From: Leishmania donovani
Taxonomy: Eukaryota; Euglenozoa; Kinetoplastea; Trypanosomatida; Trypanosomatidae
Reading direction: 5' to 3'
Assembly: GCF_000227135.1 (NCBI RefSeq)
Contig: NC_018254.1
Location: 313,573-345,520, forward strand
DNA length: 31,948 nt
The position numbers and the translations under genes are program-made. The notes beneath the pieces were generated by a model, which was not told where the DNA came from, ran no database searches, and was given only the letters and a program-made list of their open reading frames with translations. Below, piece by piece: positions 1 to 9,540 of the stretch. Positions within the stretch are counted from its first letter, which is position 1. Every line of letters begins with the position of its first letter.

Positions 1-26
1 GCACCGCGTCAGTGTGAGCTGAGTTG

Positions 27-126
27 AGAAACGTTATGACCTCATGCAGTGCTCGGACTGACAGGAAACTATGTGAATAGTATTCATCACGCGCATGCGC
101 CTCGCGCAGCGGCGAAGTGGCAGGGG
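27..126. repeat. Array module with paired palindromes, copy 1
   Basis: This module holds TGAATA-G-TATTCA (74-86) followed four bases later by the perfect palindrome GCGCATGCGC (91-100). The same pair recurs with identical spacing at 1657, 2130 and 3234. Conservation in every copy could reflect recent duplication alone. Function unknown. Confidence 0.7.
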
Positions 127-513
127 GTAGCGGTGATGAGGCAAGCGGCGCGGCACCCCGTCGCGCCGCATCTAGGAGAGTTGATGCTCCCACCCGCTTA
201 CTGGTGGGGAGCGGTAGGACTCAATGCACTCCGTTCACGCACGTCGCAGCGTGCGGCCCGGCGGCGGCGCCGCCACGCAGTGGCAGCGTCTCAGACCTGT
301 TGAGTTTTGTTTTCTTGGCTCAAAATGTGCGCTCATAGCCTCGCTCGCGCACAAGAATTGTTTCTCCATCAGGGCCACCACGCACACGCGGCTGGACAGC
401 CGACAGCAGCCCGTACACGCGCCCGTGCCACGCACGTCAGCCGAAAGGTGATTTGCATGTGTATCTTCTCATGCGCCAGTCAAACTGTTTGGACCAACAC
501 AGATGAGTGCATC

Positions 514-555
514 ATTCAGCGGCACACGCACACGCACACGCACACGCACACAGCA
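514..555 (+). repeat. (ACACGC)n microsatellite inside the array
   Basis: Short ACACGC/ACACAC repeats close the long module here and again near 957-987 and 2104-2128. In the third copy the run joins directly to the palindrome module, so it marks a recombination or slippage junction. Confidence 0.8.
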
Positions 556-998
556 GCACCCGCACCGCGTCAGTGTGAGCTGAGTTGGCACCCCGTCGCG
601 CCGCATCTAGGAGAGTTGATGCTCCCACCCGCTTACTGGTGGGGAGCGGTAGGACTCAATGCACTCCGTTCACGCACGTCGCAGCGTGCGGCCCGGCGGC
701 GGCGCCGCCACGCAGTGGCAGCGTCTCAGACCTGTTGAGTTTTGTTTTCTTGGCTCAAAATGTGCGCTCATAGCCTCGCTCGCGCACAAGAATTGTTTCT
801 CCATCAGGGCCACCACGCACACGCGGCTGGACAGCCGACAGCAGCCCGTACACGCGCCCGTGCCACGCACGTCAGCCGAAAGGTGATTTGCATGTGTATC
901 TTCTCATGCGCCAGTCAAACTGTTTGGACCAACACAGATGAGTGCATCATTCAGCGGCACACGCACACGCACACGCACACGCACACAGCAGCACCCGC

Positions 999-1250
999 NN
1001 NNNNNNNNNNNNNNNNNNNNNNNNNNNNNNNNNNNNNNNNNNNNNNNNNNNNNNNNNNNNNNNNNNNNNNNNNNNNNNNNNNNNNNNNNNNNNNNNNNNN
1101 NNNNNNNNNNNNNNNNNNNNNNNNNNNNNNNNNNNNNNNNNNNNNNNNNNNNNNNNNNNNNNNNNNNNNNNNNNNNNNNNNNNNNNNNNNNNNNNNNNNN
1201 NNNNNNNNNNNNNNNNNNNNNNNNNNNNNNNNNNNNNNNNNNNNNNNNNN
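999..1250. other. Assembly gap, 252 N
   Basis: The left flank ends in the sequence that elsewhere runs into the junction module. The right flank begins inside the ~345 bp module. By comparison with other copies the gap should hold at least a junction module and part of the palindrome module. Confidence 0.95.
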
Positions 1251-2549
1251 GCTCTGGCACAACAGGACAGGGAGTTGCGTGGGATGGGGCACCCACCATT
1301 CCAAGGGAGTTGTGCGGCGGCCTAGAAGAGAGGGTGTGCGGCAGAGACACCCCACGCGGACGCACGCGCGCACACGACGGCAGTGACAACGCGGTGCCGT
1401 CGCGGCAGAGCTCGCGAAGCGCCTTCGCTCTCGCTGTCTTTGTCTTTCTTGAACTTTCGGGCGTGCTCTGTCACTGACAGGTGTAAAGACAGGTGCCAGA
1501 CAGGTCAAGATGAAGCTGCCGCCCGCGCCATCGCTATCGCCCCTTCACCCACAAGCATGCACGCAAGCCCTCCGCACCCGACAGCACCGCGTCAGTGTGA
1601 GCTGAGTTGAGAAACGTTATGACCTCATGCAGTGCTCGGACTGACAGGAAACTATGTGAATAGTATTCATCACGCGCATGCGCCTCGCGCAGCGGCGAAG
1701 TGGCAGGGGGTAGCGGTGATGAGGCAAGCGGCGCGGCACCCCGTCGCGCCGCATCTAGGAGAGTTGATGCTCCCACCCGCTTACTGGTGGGGAGCGGTAG
1801 GACTCAATGCACTCCGTTCACGCACGTCGCAGCGTGCGGCCCGGCGGCGGCGCCGCCACGCAGTGGCAGCGTCTCAGACCTGTTGAGTTTTGTTTTCTTG
1901 GCTCAAAATGTGCGCTCATAGCCTCGCTCGCGCACAAGAATTGTTTCTCCATCAGGGCCACCACGCACACGCGGCTGGACAGCCGACAGCAGCCCGTACA
2001 CGCGCCCGTGCCACGCACGTCAGCCGAAAGGTGATTTGCATGTGTATCTTCTCATGCGCCAGTCAAACTGTTTGGACCAACACAGATGAGTGCATCATTC
2101 AGCGGCACACGCACACGCACACGCACACGTGAATAGTATTCATCACGCGCATGCGCCTCGCGCAGCGGCGAAGTGGCAGGGGGTGGGGCAGCGTGCGCTC
2201 TGGCACAACAGGACAGGGAGTTGCGTGGGATGGGGCACCCACCATTCCAAGGGAGTTGTGCGGCGGCCTAGAAGAGAGGGTGTGCGGCAGAGACACCCCA
2301 CGCGGACGCACGCGCGCACACGACGGCAGTGACAACGCGGTGCCGTCGCGGCAGAGCTCGCGAAGCGCCTTCGCTCTCGCTGTCTTTGTCTTTCTTGAAC
2401 TTTCGGGCGTGCTCTGTCACTGACAGGTGTAAAGACAGGTGCCAGACAGGTCAAGATGAAGCTGCCGCCCGCGCCATCGCTATCGCCCCTTCACCCACAA
2501 GCATGCACGCAAGCCCTCCGCACCCGACAGCACCGCGTCAGTGTGAGCT

Positions 2550-2903
2550 NNNNNNNNNNNNNNNNNNNNNNNNNNNNNNNNNNNNNNNNNNNNNNNNNNN
2601 NNNNNNNNNNNNNNNNNNNNNNNNNNNNNNNNNNNNNNNNNNNNNNNNNNNNNNNNNNNNNNNNNNNNNNNNNNNNNNNNNNNNNNNNNNNNNNNNNNNN
2701 NNNNNNNNNNNNNNNNNNNNNNNNNNNNNNNNNNNNNNNNNNNNNNNNNNNNNNNNNNNNNNNNNNNNNNNNNNNNNNNNNNNNNNNNNNNNNNNNNNNN
2801 NNNNNNNNNNNNNNNNNNNNNNNNNNNNNNNNNNNNNNNNNNNNNNNNNNNNNNNNNNNNNNNNNNNNNNNNNNNNNNNNNNNNNNNNNNNNNNNNNNNN
2901 NNN
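2550..2903. other. Assembly gap, 354 N
   Basis: The gap starts within a junction module; the right flank is sequence not seen elsewhere in the window. The missing part is probably more array. Confidence 0.95.
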
Positions 2904-3160
2904 GGTTGACCACTTCGGTGACATCATATTCTGCCGACAACGACACAGAGCACAGGAGCGCATCGGCATTCTTATCAACGCTGCCCCAGCACACAGCCCA
3001 TAACAAGCATGACCTTCACCGCTGTAACAGCAACCACAAACGATACATTACAAATGACATAAAATAATCATTCACTAGATCACTGGTTCCCACGACGCCA
3101 CACCCGACACCTACAACGAGCGAAAAGATCACACCACCACACAACCACACAACAACACCC
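2904..3160. other. Unique island inside the array
   Basis: About 257 bp not repeated in the window. On the minus strand a frame stays open from 3006 into the gap, with residues such as GSVDKNADALLCSVSLSAEY near the gap edge. It is too short to call and may be chance. The rest is A/C-rich and low in coding character. Confidence 0.4.
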
Positions 3161-3411
3161 GCACCGCGTCAGTGTGAGCTGAGTTGAGAAACGTTATGAC
3201 CTCATGCAGTGCTCGGACTGACAGGAAACTATGTGAATAGTATTCATCACGCGCATGCGCCTCGCGCAGCGGCGAAGTGGCAGGGGGTGGGGCAGCGTGC
3301 GCTCTGGCACAACAGGACAGGGAGTTGCGTGGGATGGGGCACCCACGTTTGAGACGCTGGTGGAATTTGAATCAGGTTTTTCGACGTCTGTGAGGATCCT
3401 TGACTGTCCTT

Positions 3412-3540
3412 TCACGCTGTTGTCGCGATGAAGACGTACTCGCGAGGGATGTCAGCGTCATTGATCGCATACCCTGTTCAGGGTTCGTTGTCGCAGAGGG
3501 AGATCGTGCCGAGGAGCCGCTTGCCGTATGAGTAGGTGGA
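3412..3540 (-). pseudogene. Possible decayed coding fragment
   Basis: Reading the minus strand from 3540 gives about 20 codons (including YGKRLLGTISLCDNEP), a TGA at 3478-3480, and then a further stretch in the same frame (including GYAINDADIPREYVFIATTA) to a second TGA at 3412-3414. Of the 40 codons read from 3540 to 3421, about 31 end in G or C, which is the Leishmania coding bias, and residue composition is protein-like. I do not recognise the family. No start codon or upstream frame is clear, so it may be a fragment left by rearrangement beside the array, or chance in GC-rich DNA. Confidence 0.3.
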
Positions 3541-4228
3541 TGCTACGCCGTTCTATATTTGGCTGTCTTGCCGCTTTTCGCTTTGTTCGACTGACTGCGG
3601 CGGTGCTGAAGCATGCGGACGCGGTTGTAGAGTCACCCATACAGTATCCTTGATTTGTGTCTCGGGACAGAGAGAAGTCTACGTGGCGGCACGAGGAGTC
3701 CGGAAACCACCACGAACGTCGGAATGGAATGGAAGCGTAGGTGTCCATGTGTGGTGGAAGGGTGTCAAGATTGCCCTGGGAACCTGCCGTCAGAAACTCC
3801 TCTGCCGTCCTATTATTATTCTGTGCCGTTCGCGAAAGTAGAGGAGCAGGATGGAGGGGCTGGGGTGGCTGAGGTCATGCAACGTGTGATGTGATGAGAA
3901 ACCCAGGAGCAATTCAGCGAAAAGCCACAAAGGAGGCGCTGACCACGCACGGCCCTGCTGCAGCGAAGAACCTGCAGTAACTGCAGCTACAAGCGGCAAG
4001 CGGCAAGCGTGATCCCCAAAATGCATGATGGACATCAGGTCGGCGCACGCTGAGGGCACAGAAAAAAACATTCTCTTCGGCAAAGTCGTTCGGGTGCCAT
4101 GGCGAGGTACTTAACACTCATACCTCACGAAGACGGCGAAGCATGTGCGACACACCCTCTCCACATACCTTGAAGCGGGTGTGCTCTGCACGTAAGTGAG
4201 CAGCGCTTTCTCGGCTTTCTTTGGCTTG
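3541..4228. other. Gene-free stretch between array and repeat A
   Basis: No frame here has recognisable protein features. The short frames on both strands overlap one another and show no motif. I see no RNA gene or clear splice signal. Confidence 0.5.
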
Positions 4229-5068
4229 CCCATTCCACTTCCACGAACAAGTCAGCAAGCCCTACGCGCACACAGCCACAGCTCGCCTGCGACTGTTGCG
4301 CCACGGCTAAGGCCTGGTCGTCCAGGACGAGCGGCCTGCCGTCGGATCGGGCCGCGCGTCTAACCGGCTCTTCCTCTTCTTCCTCGTCCCTTCCCCGGGT
4401 GCGTGTTGCGCGATCGGCGCCAGGCGGACCTGGCGGGACTGCATGCCTTGATCCACCCGGGCCGCGTCCAGGGCTCTGCTCGAGGGCGGAGGCAGTGGCG
4501 TCTGTCGTGCGGGCACTAGGGGGCGGATATAAGTGAATGGAGGAGGAGCTCAGAGAGGAAGTGGGCCAGCCGCAGGTCAGGGCCCTCNNNNNNNNNNNNN
4601 NNNNNNNNNNNNNNNNNNNNNNNNNNNNNNNNNNNNNNNNNNNNNNNNNNNNNNNNNNNNNNNNNNNNNNNNNNNNNNNNNNNNNNNNNNNNNNNNNNNN
4701 NNNNNNNNNNNNNNNNNNNNNNNNNNNNNNNNNNNNNNNNNNNNNNNACGGTCGCATGCAGGAGATGCCGCATGTTTCCCGAGCATGCACGTTCTTTTTT
4801 TTTTCGGTGCGCCTGTGTGTGTGGGGGCGGGTGATAGGTATGGATCTCGTCCTCCGACATGTGTCGGATCGTCGGCACGATTCGTAGTGCGCTGCTGCAA
4901 AGGTGATCATCACGACGGCAAGCCTCCTCGGCACAGCGATAGCCCATACCTGTCCGCCGATACCGAGGAGCCCGCCAGCGGTACCCGAGGGCAGGCTGCA
5001 GGGTCTTTGGCTTTCCCACACAGTGGGTGCTGGGCCGTGAGATACCACCGGCGAGGTGGTGGGCGTCA
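4229..5068 (+). repeat. ~850 bp repeat family, copy A
   Basis: This block is almost identical to 29102-29946 and to the fragment at 28431-28740, all in the same orientation. It runs from the shared ccattccacttccac to the shared gaggtggtgggcgtca. Visible differences are a few substitutions near the left edge and the length of a T-run near 4795. The internal gap (160 N) matches the 168 bp present at 29459-29626 in copy C, so the gap estimate is good. Frames inside are interrupted and I see no protein family. It has no A-rich tail at either end, so I do not assign it to a retroposon class. Confidence 0.85.
4588..4747. other. Assembly gap, 160 N, inside repeat A
   Basis: Flanks align to 29458 and 29627 in copy C, where 168 bp are present. 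The missing sequence is therefore probably a near copy of 29459-29626. Confidence 0.9.
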
Positions 5069-5175
5069 ACAGGGGCCGCTTGGCCGTGACCAGTGTAGCA
5101 GCAAAGGCCCCAGCGTCAGCGGCAGTGAAAGGGAGAAAAGATATAACCTCGAGGAAACGGAAAATGACGCCGGTG

Positions 5176-6102
5176 CTACCCCATCTTCTTGAGCGCAAGC
5201 AGCACCTTCCCCGACGTCGAATAGAGGGAAGGGAAGAGCATGGGCGTGATGGACTGGTACACGGCGTAGCCAGGGTACTTTTTAGCAGTAAGTTGCTCCG
5301 TGATCATTGCTGTCGAAAAGAGGATGAGCAGCCCCAGCAGGGTGCACCCAGACCACTGCCACCACGCCATCGACGTTGCTCCACAGCTGCGCCCCGCCAC
5401 CGCTAACATCACCCACAGAGACGCCTCACAGAAGACGTTTAGGTGTCTGCTGTAGCCGAAGACACCTGTGACACAAAACCCGTAGCAGTAAGGGGCCTGA
5501 TGCGGCGTTCGGACCTTTGCGCACTGAAAGCGCCACTGCTGCTCGTCGCAGATCGTCTCAAAAGCAATGAGAGCCACCAGCAGAACTGCAAATGTGGCCT
5601 CCTTCGCCGTTGCTGGCGTCGCTGGAAACTGCATGACAGGCAGAGTGATGGCCCACAGCAGCCACGTTTGAAAGAAGGAAATGACGAAGAAGTTGAAGAG
5701 CGTCCAGACGACAGGCGAGCGGGAGAAGATGCGCCACGTGTGTACGTAATTCCACCGGTAGTCCTCGCCGCCACGGGAGTAGCCGCCGCGGCGGAAGAAG
5801 TTGAAGGTCAGGCGGCACCCCCACACCGTTATGACAAGGCCGAAGAGGGTTGCGGTGCTCAGCGGGAACGACTGCCCCGCAGCGCGCCTCACCGCAGCCC
5901 CGCGTGCCTGCTGGTGCGTGTAGTATACGTGGATCCACGTGTACACCACCGGTAGAATAGACCACGACCGGTCCACCCACGAATAGTTGTCGTTGCGGTG
6001 CGCTGCGATGAACAGCACAAGCGCTGTCAAAGTCATCAAGGTTCCGGAAAGGGCGAGGGATGTAGCCGTAACGGCTGCGACGGCACCGGAGAGAGATTCC
6101 AT
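5176..6102 (-). CDS. DUF1295 family multi-pass membrane protein
   Basis: A 308-residue integral membrane protein of the DUF1295 family, related to the steroid 5-alpha-reductase/isoprenylcysteine methyltransferase fold. The exact substrate is unknown; relatives are thought to be membrane oxidoreductases acting on lipids or sterols. Hydrophobic segments lie near residues 8-34, 48-62, 81-102, 130-160, 168-186, 226-240 and 250-268. Family signatures include VDRSWS (43-48), EDYRW (113-117), YSRHLNVFCEASLW (217-230), like the RHPNYxGExxxW type motif, and TEQL...YPGYAVYQ (268-283). The protein ends in KKMG, which fits the KKxx ER-retrieval pattern, so residence in the ER membrane is inferred. The longer frame to 6237 opens with GTG; the first ATG is at 6102, preceded by a splice acceptor near 6316. 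Confidence 0.88.
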   Translation of the reverse strand: MESLSGAVAAVTATSLALSGTLMTLTALVLFIAAHRNDNYSWVDRSWSILPVVYTWIHVYYTHQQARGAAVRRAAGQSFPLSTATLFGLVITVWGCRLTFNFFRRGGYSRGGEDYRWNYVHTWRIFSRSPVVWTLFNFFVISFFQTWLLWAITLPVMQFPATPATAKEATFAVLLVALIAFETICDEQQWRFQCAKVRTPHQAPYCYGFCVTGVFGYSRHLNVFCEASLWVMLAVAGRSCGATSMAWWQWSGCTLLGLLILFSTAMITEQLTAKKYPGYAVYQSITPMLFPSLYSTSGKVLLALKKMG

Positions 6103-6311
6103 GCTCTTGAGGGTATACAAATATCTATTCACGTTCCGGTGGCAATCGTGCTGTTGTCCACTGCGCACTATGACGGAGCACTTACATATGAGAGTTCGTG
6201 AATGGATGCACGATCGTATGTCCGCTGCTGCGTGCACTTGTCCGAGTATAAAGGTATGCCAGCCCCTGAGCGTGTACTTCGACCGTCAACAGATGTTTAC
6301 CTCGTGCTGTG

Positions 6312-6360
6312 CTACCTCCAGATGCGACCAGGAGAAAAGAGGACAAGAATGAAAGCGCAA
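6312..6360 (-). promoter_or_regulatory. Candidate trans-splice acceptor for the DUF1295 gene
   Basis: On the minus strand a pyrimidine-rich run (gctttcattcttgtcctctt and following bases) precedes AG dinucleotides at about 6316 and 6312. The implied 5'UTR is about 210 nt. Confidence 0.4.
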
Positions 6361-7019
6361 AACAACCGCACTGGTGGTGGCGGGGAAAAGGGATGGGCGA
6401 AGAAGTGGTCGATGGATGCGCAGCAGATCAGAAGAGACAGAGGGCAAGGCAGAACGAGGGAGGCCGGCAGACTTGAAACGTCACACCAACCCGAGACAAA
6501 AAAAGGAAAAGGCCTTGATGGCTGACCGACTTGAAAAATGCGTTTTTTTTTTTTTGGGGGGGGGGGTTCGTGTGTGTATGTGTTCCCTTTTGCCCGTAGA
6601 TGTGTATATGTGTGTATGTGGTCTCTTCGTGCCTGCACGAATGCGTGCTCGCGGCGTGCGAGCATCAGCAAAACAGGAGGAGGGTCATGGTGCGATCCGT
6701 GAAGGAGCAGGTGCGCATGAACGAGTAGTTGCACAGCGTGTCCGCGCAAAGGTGCGCCATAGCTGAACAGTTACAATCACATCGCTGAAAGAGGGAGCTC
6801 TCGCGGCTGTGGCAGGGCAGGCACAACGCGGCACATGCCCGTGTTTGCTGCATACCACCGACCGCACAGTTGCAAGGAAAGAGAATCGAGGAAAGCGTGA
6901 ACGCCCAGCTGCTTAACCAAAAGGATAAAAAGGGGGCGTGCCTTAAAGAAGTGCACCCAGAGCACGTCGCTGTCATCCTCCTCGGGTTTTGCACGTTCGC
7001 ACTTTCTTTTTTCTTTCCT
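6361..7019. other. Intergenic DNA with T13/G11 homopolymer
   Basis: There is no convincing gene. At 6543-6566 thirteen T are followed directly by eleven G. An A-rich run on the minus strand (7005-7019) directly follows SIDER2-like copy 1 and looks like its tail. Confidence 0.6.
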
Positions 7020-7580
7020 CGTGTGCCCCTTGCTCTGCCCGTGCAACGCGAGCTGCACGCCACTCCACGCCCCTCCAGCCGGCCCCGTCACACCGGCCCA
7101 CATGGCCTGGCGCGAGGCAGCGGTAGGCATACGCGGTACAGCACTGCGCCAACACAGTCACCTGGGTACGGCCTCCGTCCCAAGCGCTACACAGCCGCAC
7201 CCTCCTTGAGAGTGGCGCAGGCTCCCTGCACCGCTGGGCAGAGTGAGGGCCCCGGAGGGGGAGGGAGAGGGGGGAGATGTGTTCGAGCCACGCTGGCCGC
7301 TCCGGCGCCACGCCCTCCACAACCTCACCAGCGACATCAGCAGCGATACATCGCTCTGACCTCCCCTACGTCGTCGGTGCTGGGCCCCGCCACCACCCGA
7401 GGTGGCTGGGGCACTTGGCAGGGGTATAGGGGTTGGGGGGCTGGCTCGCTTCCCCACAGCCACACACACACACACAGAGTGGGGTGCGTGCTGGGCCCTG
7501 CGACACGACGCACTGAGGGGTGCACCCTCCACCCCACCCCTCGTCGTCCTAGACGGGGAGGAGGAAGGGGCGGGCAGAAG
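7005..7580 (-). mobile_element. SIDER2-like degenerate retroposon, copy 1
   Basis: A ~560 bp element shared with 12617-13226 and 24044-24786. Read on the minus strand it starts in a GC-rich segment (revcomp of gacggggaggaggaaggggc), contains a short CA/TG microsatellite, and ends in an A-rich tail (gaggaaagaaaaaagaaag). The size, sense orientation in the 3'UTR zone of the preceding gene and A-tail are those of the Leishmania SIDER2 family, truncated non-coding retroposons known to affect mRNA stability. Assignment rests on recall of the family, not an alignment. It lies in the likely 3'UTR of the acyl-CoA dehydrogenase transcript. Confidence 0.68.
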
Positions 7581-7586
7581 AAAAAG

Positions 7587-8140
7587 GGGGAGGCGGTGGT
7601 GTGATGAGGAACTCGCCGGTCTCATGCTAACAGCGGCGCTTCTAAACATGCATGTATGTGCTCGTTTCTGGACACTGCCCCCACACCCCTTACACCTCCT
7701 TCTTTGTTGAGGCACGTGCATAGCAGACACGAACGTAAAGAAATAAAAAAGAAGAGGGAACTGCCTGAATGGCGCACGTCCCACTGAGATGGAGAGAGGC
7801 GTCGTCGTGCCCGCCCTTCTCATCCGCCCCCCCCGCCGCACACCCGACGCGCGCATTGGGCAAAGTCGCTCGTTTTTTCTCTTCTTCGCATTTGTGTGTA
7901 TGTGTTGTGTGTGTAGAAATGTGGGTGTGCGTCGGTCGGTGTTCGGATTATACTTTCCTGCCATAGGTTAAAAGTAGGGCGACACGCCACCCCTTGCGTG
8001 TGATCAGCGAAGGGAGAGGTTCCACGGAAACGGTGAAAGCTTCGGTGAGGAATGTGGTGGTGGTCACGACGGTGGGTGGCGACCCCAAGGTGCAGCCGCC
8101 GTCTCGCCTCGCAGTACCTCTCCCTCCTGCGTCTACGTGT
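7587..8140. other. 3'UTR-like stretch after the acyl-CoA dehydrogenase
   Basis: No gene is visible. The stretch contains GT-rich runs near 7890-7915 and mixed C-rich tracts. It is probably the proximal 3'UTR of the gene to its right. Confidence 0.5.
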
Positions 8141-9373
8141 CTACTTGAGCCCCTTCAGGAGGTCCTTTGTGATGTTCTTGTGGTGTGCCTCGATGGTACC
8201 GCCACCGATCTCCAGCAGCTTCGCGTCGCGCCAGAGTCGCTCAACCGGCATACCTTGCGAGTACCCCATACCACCCATCACCTGTATCGCTGAGTCCGCG
8301 ACCTTCTTGGCAATCGGTGTGGCAAACAGCTTGGCGGCATCGCTACCCAGACGGTTCTTATTGCCTGGGTGGACGTTGTGGCTGACCGAGTACACCAGTG
8401 CCTTCGCCGCCTCGGTGTCGGCGTAGCCCTCTGCGATGTAGCGCTGGATCTGGCCGAAGTTAGAGATGGGCTGGCCAAATGCTTTCCGCTCCGACGCATA
8501 TGACGTCATGAGCTCTACAGAGCGCTCCGCGATGCCGACCGCCATGGCAGCCAAGGTGACGCGCTCCAGCTCTAGGTTGCGCATCATGCCCACCATGCCC
8601 TTGCCCTCCTCACCGAGCAAATTCTCCGCCGGGACAACGACGTCTTCCAAGAAGAGCTGGCACATATGAGATGCGCGCATGCCGCATTTGTCAATCTTTG
8701 GGCCCTGTGTGAAGCCCTTTGTGCCGCGCTCTACCGTGAAGGCTGTGATTTTGCCGTCCACCTTGGCGTAGATGAGAAACACGTCGGCGACCGTGCCGTT
8801 CGTGATCCAAATCTTACTGCCGTTCAACACGTAGTTGCCGTTGCTGTCTTTCTTCGCGGTCATCCGCATTCCCAGCACATCGGTGCCAGCGCTCGGCTCT
8901 GACATGCCCATGGCGCCAACGTGCTCGCCCGTGAGCACCTTGGGCAGCCACCGCGCCCGCTGCGCCGGCGAAGCACTGTAATAGAAGTTGTTTACAAAGA
9001 GCATGGAGTGGGCGAGGTAGGCTAGGCAGAACCCGGGGTCATACTTGGAGAGTTCGTGGTGGATGATTACAGCAGCCACAGCGTCCATGCCGGCGCCGCC
9101 GTCTGCCTCGGGAACTGTCACACCCATTACACCCAGATCGCCAAGCTGCTTGAAGAGGTCGCGGTTGAAGTGGCCGTTGATGTCGTCCTCCCTGGCGTGC
9201 TTGTCGACCACCTCACGAGAAAACTTGGCCACGGTCTCACGCAAGGCCGCGTGCTCTGGTGTCGGGTTGTACAGATCCATGAAGGCACGGCTCGCAGACG
9301 TCATGGTGGCGGCCGCTGTCCACCCGCACGTAGCGGAGCGGCGGCCGAGCGACGACTGCAGCACACGACGCAT
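8141..9373 (-). CDS. Acyl-CoA dehydrogenase, isovaleryl-CoA dehydrogenase type
   Basis: A 410-residue flavoprotein that would oxidise a short branched acyl-CoA (probably isovaleryl-CoA of leucine breakdown) in the mitochondrion, passing electrons to ETF. The N-terminus (MRRVLQSSLGRRSA) is basic and serine-rich like a mitochondrial presequence. Acyl-CoA dehydrogenase signatures are MSEPSAGTD (157-165) and MGGMGY...RDAKL (366-386). The Glu found in medium-chain enzymes in the YEGT loop is Gly391 here (IGGGT), while Glu270 in LELERV matches the catalytic helix-G Glu of isovaleryl-CoA dehydrogenase. Length matches the family. The frame runs to 9415 but opens with TTG; the ATG at 9373 fits the splice site at 9515. 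Another branched or long-chain enzyme with helix-G Glu remains possible. Confidence 0.92.
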   Translation of the reverse strand: MRRVLQSSLGRRSATCGWTAAATMTSASRAFMDLYNPTPEHAALRETVAKFSREVVDKHAREDDINGHFNRDLFKQLGDLGVMGVTVPEADGGAGMDAVAAVIIHHELSKYDPGFCLAYLAHSMLFVNNFYYSASPAQRARWLPKVLTGEHVGAMGMSEPSAGTDVLGMRMTAKKDSNGNYVLNGSKIWITNGTVADVFLIYAKVDGKITAFTVERGTKGFTQGPKIDKCGMRASHMCQLFLEDVVVPAENLLGEEGKGMVGMMRNLELERVTLAAMAVGIAERSVELMTSYASERKAFGQPISNFGQIQRYIAEGYADTEAAKALVYSVSHNVHPGNKNRLGSDAAKLFATPIAKKVADSAIQVMGGMGYSQGMPVERLWRDAKLLEIGGGTIEAHHKNITKDLLKGLK

Positions 9374-9514
9374 GATACTAAATCCGATGATCGGCAAGAG
9401 CGATGACACAACCAATCGGCCGAGAGAGACACACGAGCAGAGAGGCGCTGAGGGCGAGAGACCGACAGGAAGCGAAGGCAGTACTGACTAGCGGCCAGCA
9501 CAAGGTCGAAGCAC

Positions 9515-9540
9515 CTATGAAAAGAGAAGAAGGAAGATAA
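9515..9540 (-). promoter_or_regulatory. Trans-splice acceptor for the acyl-CoA dehydrogenase
   Basis: The minus strand reads cttccttcttctcttttcat followed by AG at 9516-9515, a textbook pyrimidine tract and acceptor. The implied 5'UTR is about 140 nt. Confidence 0.65.

Larger units (their letters stand above)
1..3346. repeat. Mosaic tandem array of shuffled repeat modules
   Basis: Five copies of a ~26 bp junction module (gcaccgcgtcagtgtgagct and following bases) begin at 1, 562, 1584, 2530 and 3161. They link three longer modules: one of ~100 bp with two palindromes (27-126, 1610-1709, partial at 2129-2187, 3187-3286); one of ~440 bp ending in (ACACGC)n (127-561, truncated 588-998, 1710-2128); and one of ~345 bp (partial 1251-1583, 2188-2529, truncated 3288-3346). 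Modules are joined in different orders, with sharp breakpoints at about 588, 2129 and 3346. Copies look near-identical, so duplication is recent or ongoing. Reading frames inside recur with the repeats and match no protein I recognise. Position beyond the last gene of the unit would suit a subtelomere, but no telomeric TTAGGG run is present, so this is inference. Confidence 0.85.

Noticed and set aside
307..1386. Long frames across the array and N-runs
   Set aside because: They recur with each repeat copy, are His/Thr-rich from (ACACGC)n, and are joined only through N bases read as X.
1..3346. Telomere or CRISPR-like array
   Set aside because: No TTAGGG/CCCTAA runs are present; units are hundreds of bases long and contiguous, without repeat-spacer structure.
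4125..5198. 357-residue minus-strand frame over repeat A
   Set aside because: It spans an N-gap and repeat sequence; the same DNA is interrupted in copies B and C, and no family features are seen.
7158..7964. 268-residue minus-strand frame
   Set aside because: It mostly translates SIDER2-like copy 1; matching frames appear in copies 2 and 3 with shifts, so it is not a conserved protein.
9373..9415. Extended N-terminus for the acyl-CoA dehydrogenase
   Set aside because: The extension starts at TTG; the ATG at 9373 gives a good presequence and fits the splice site.
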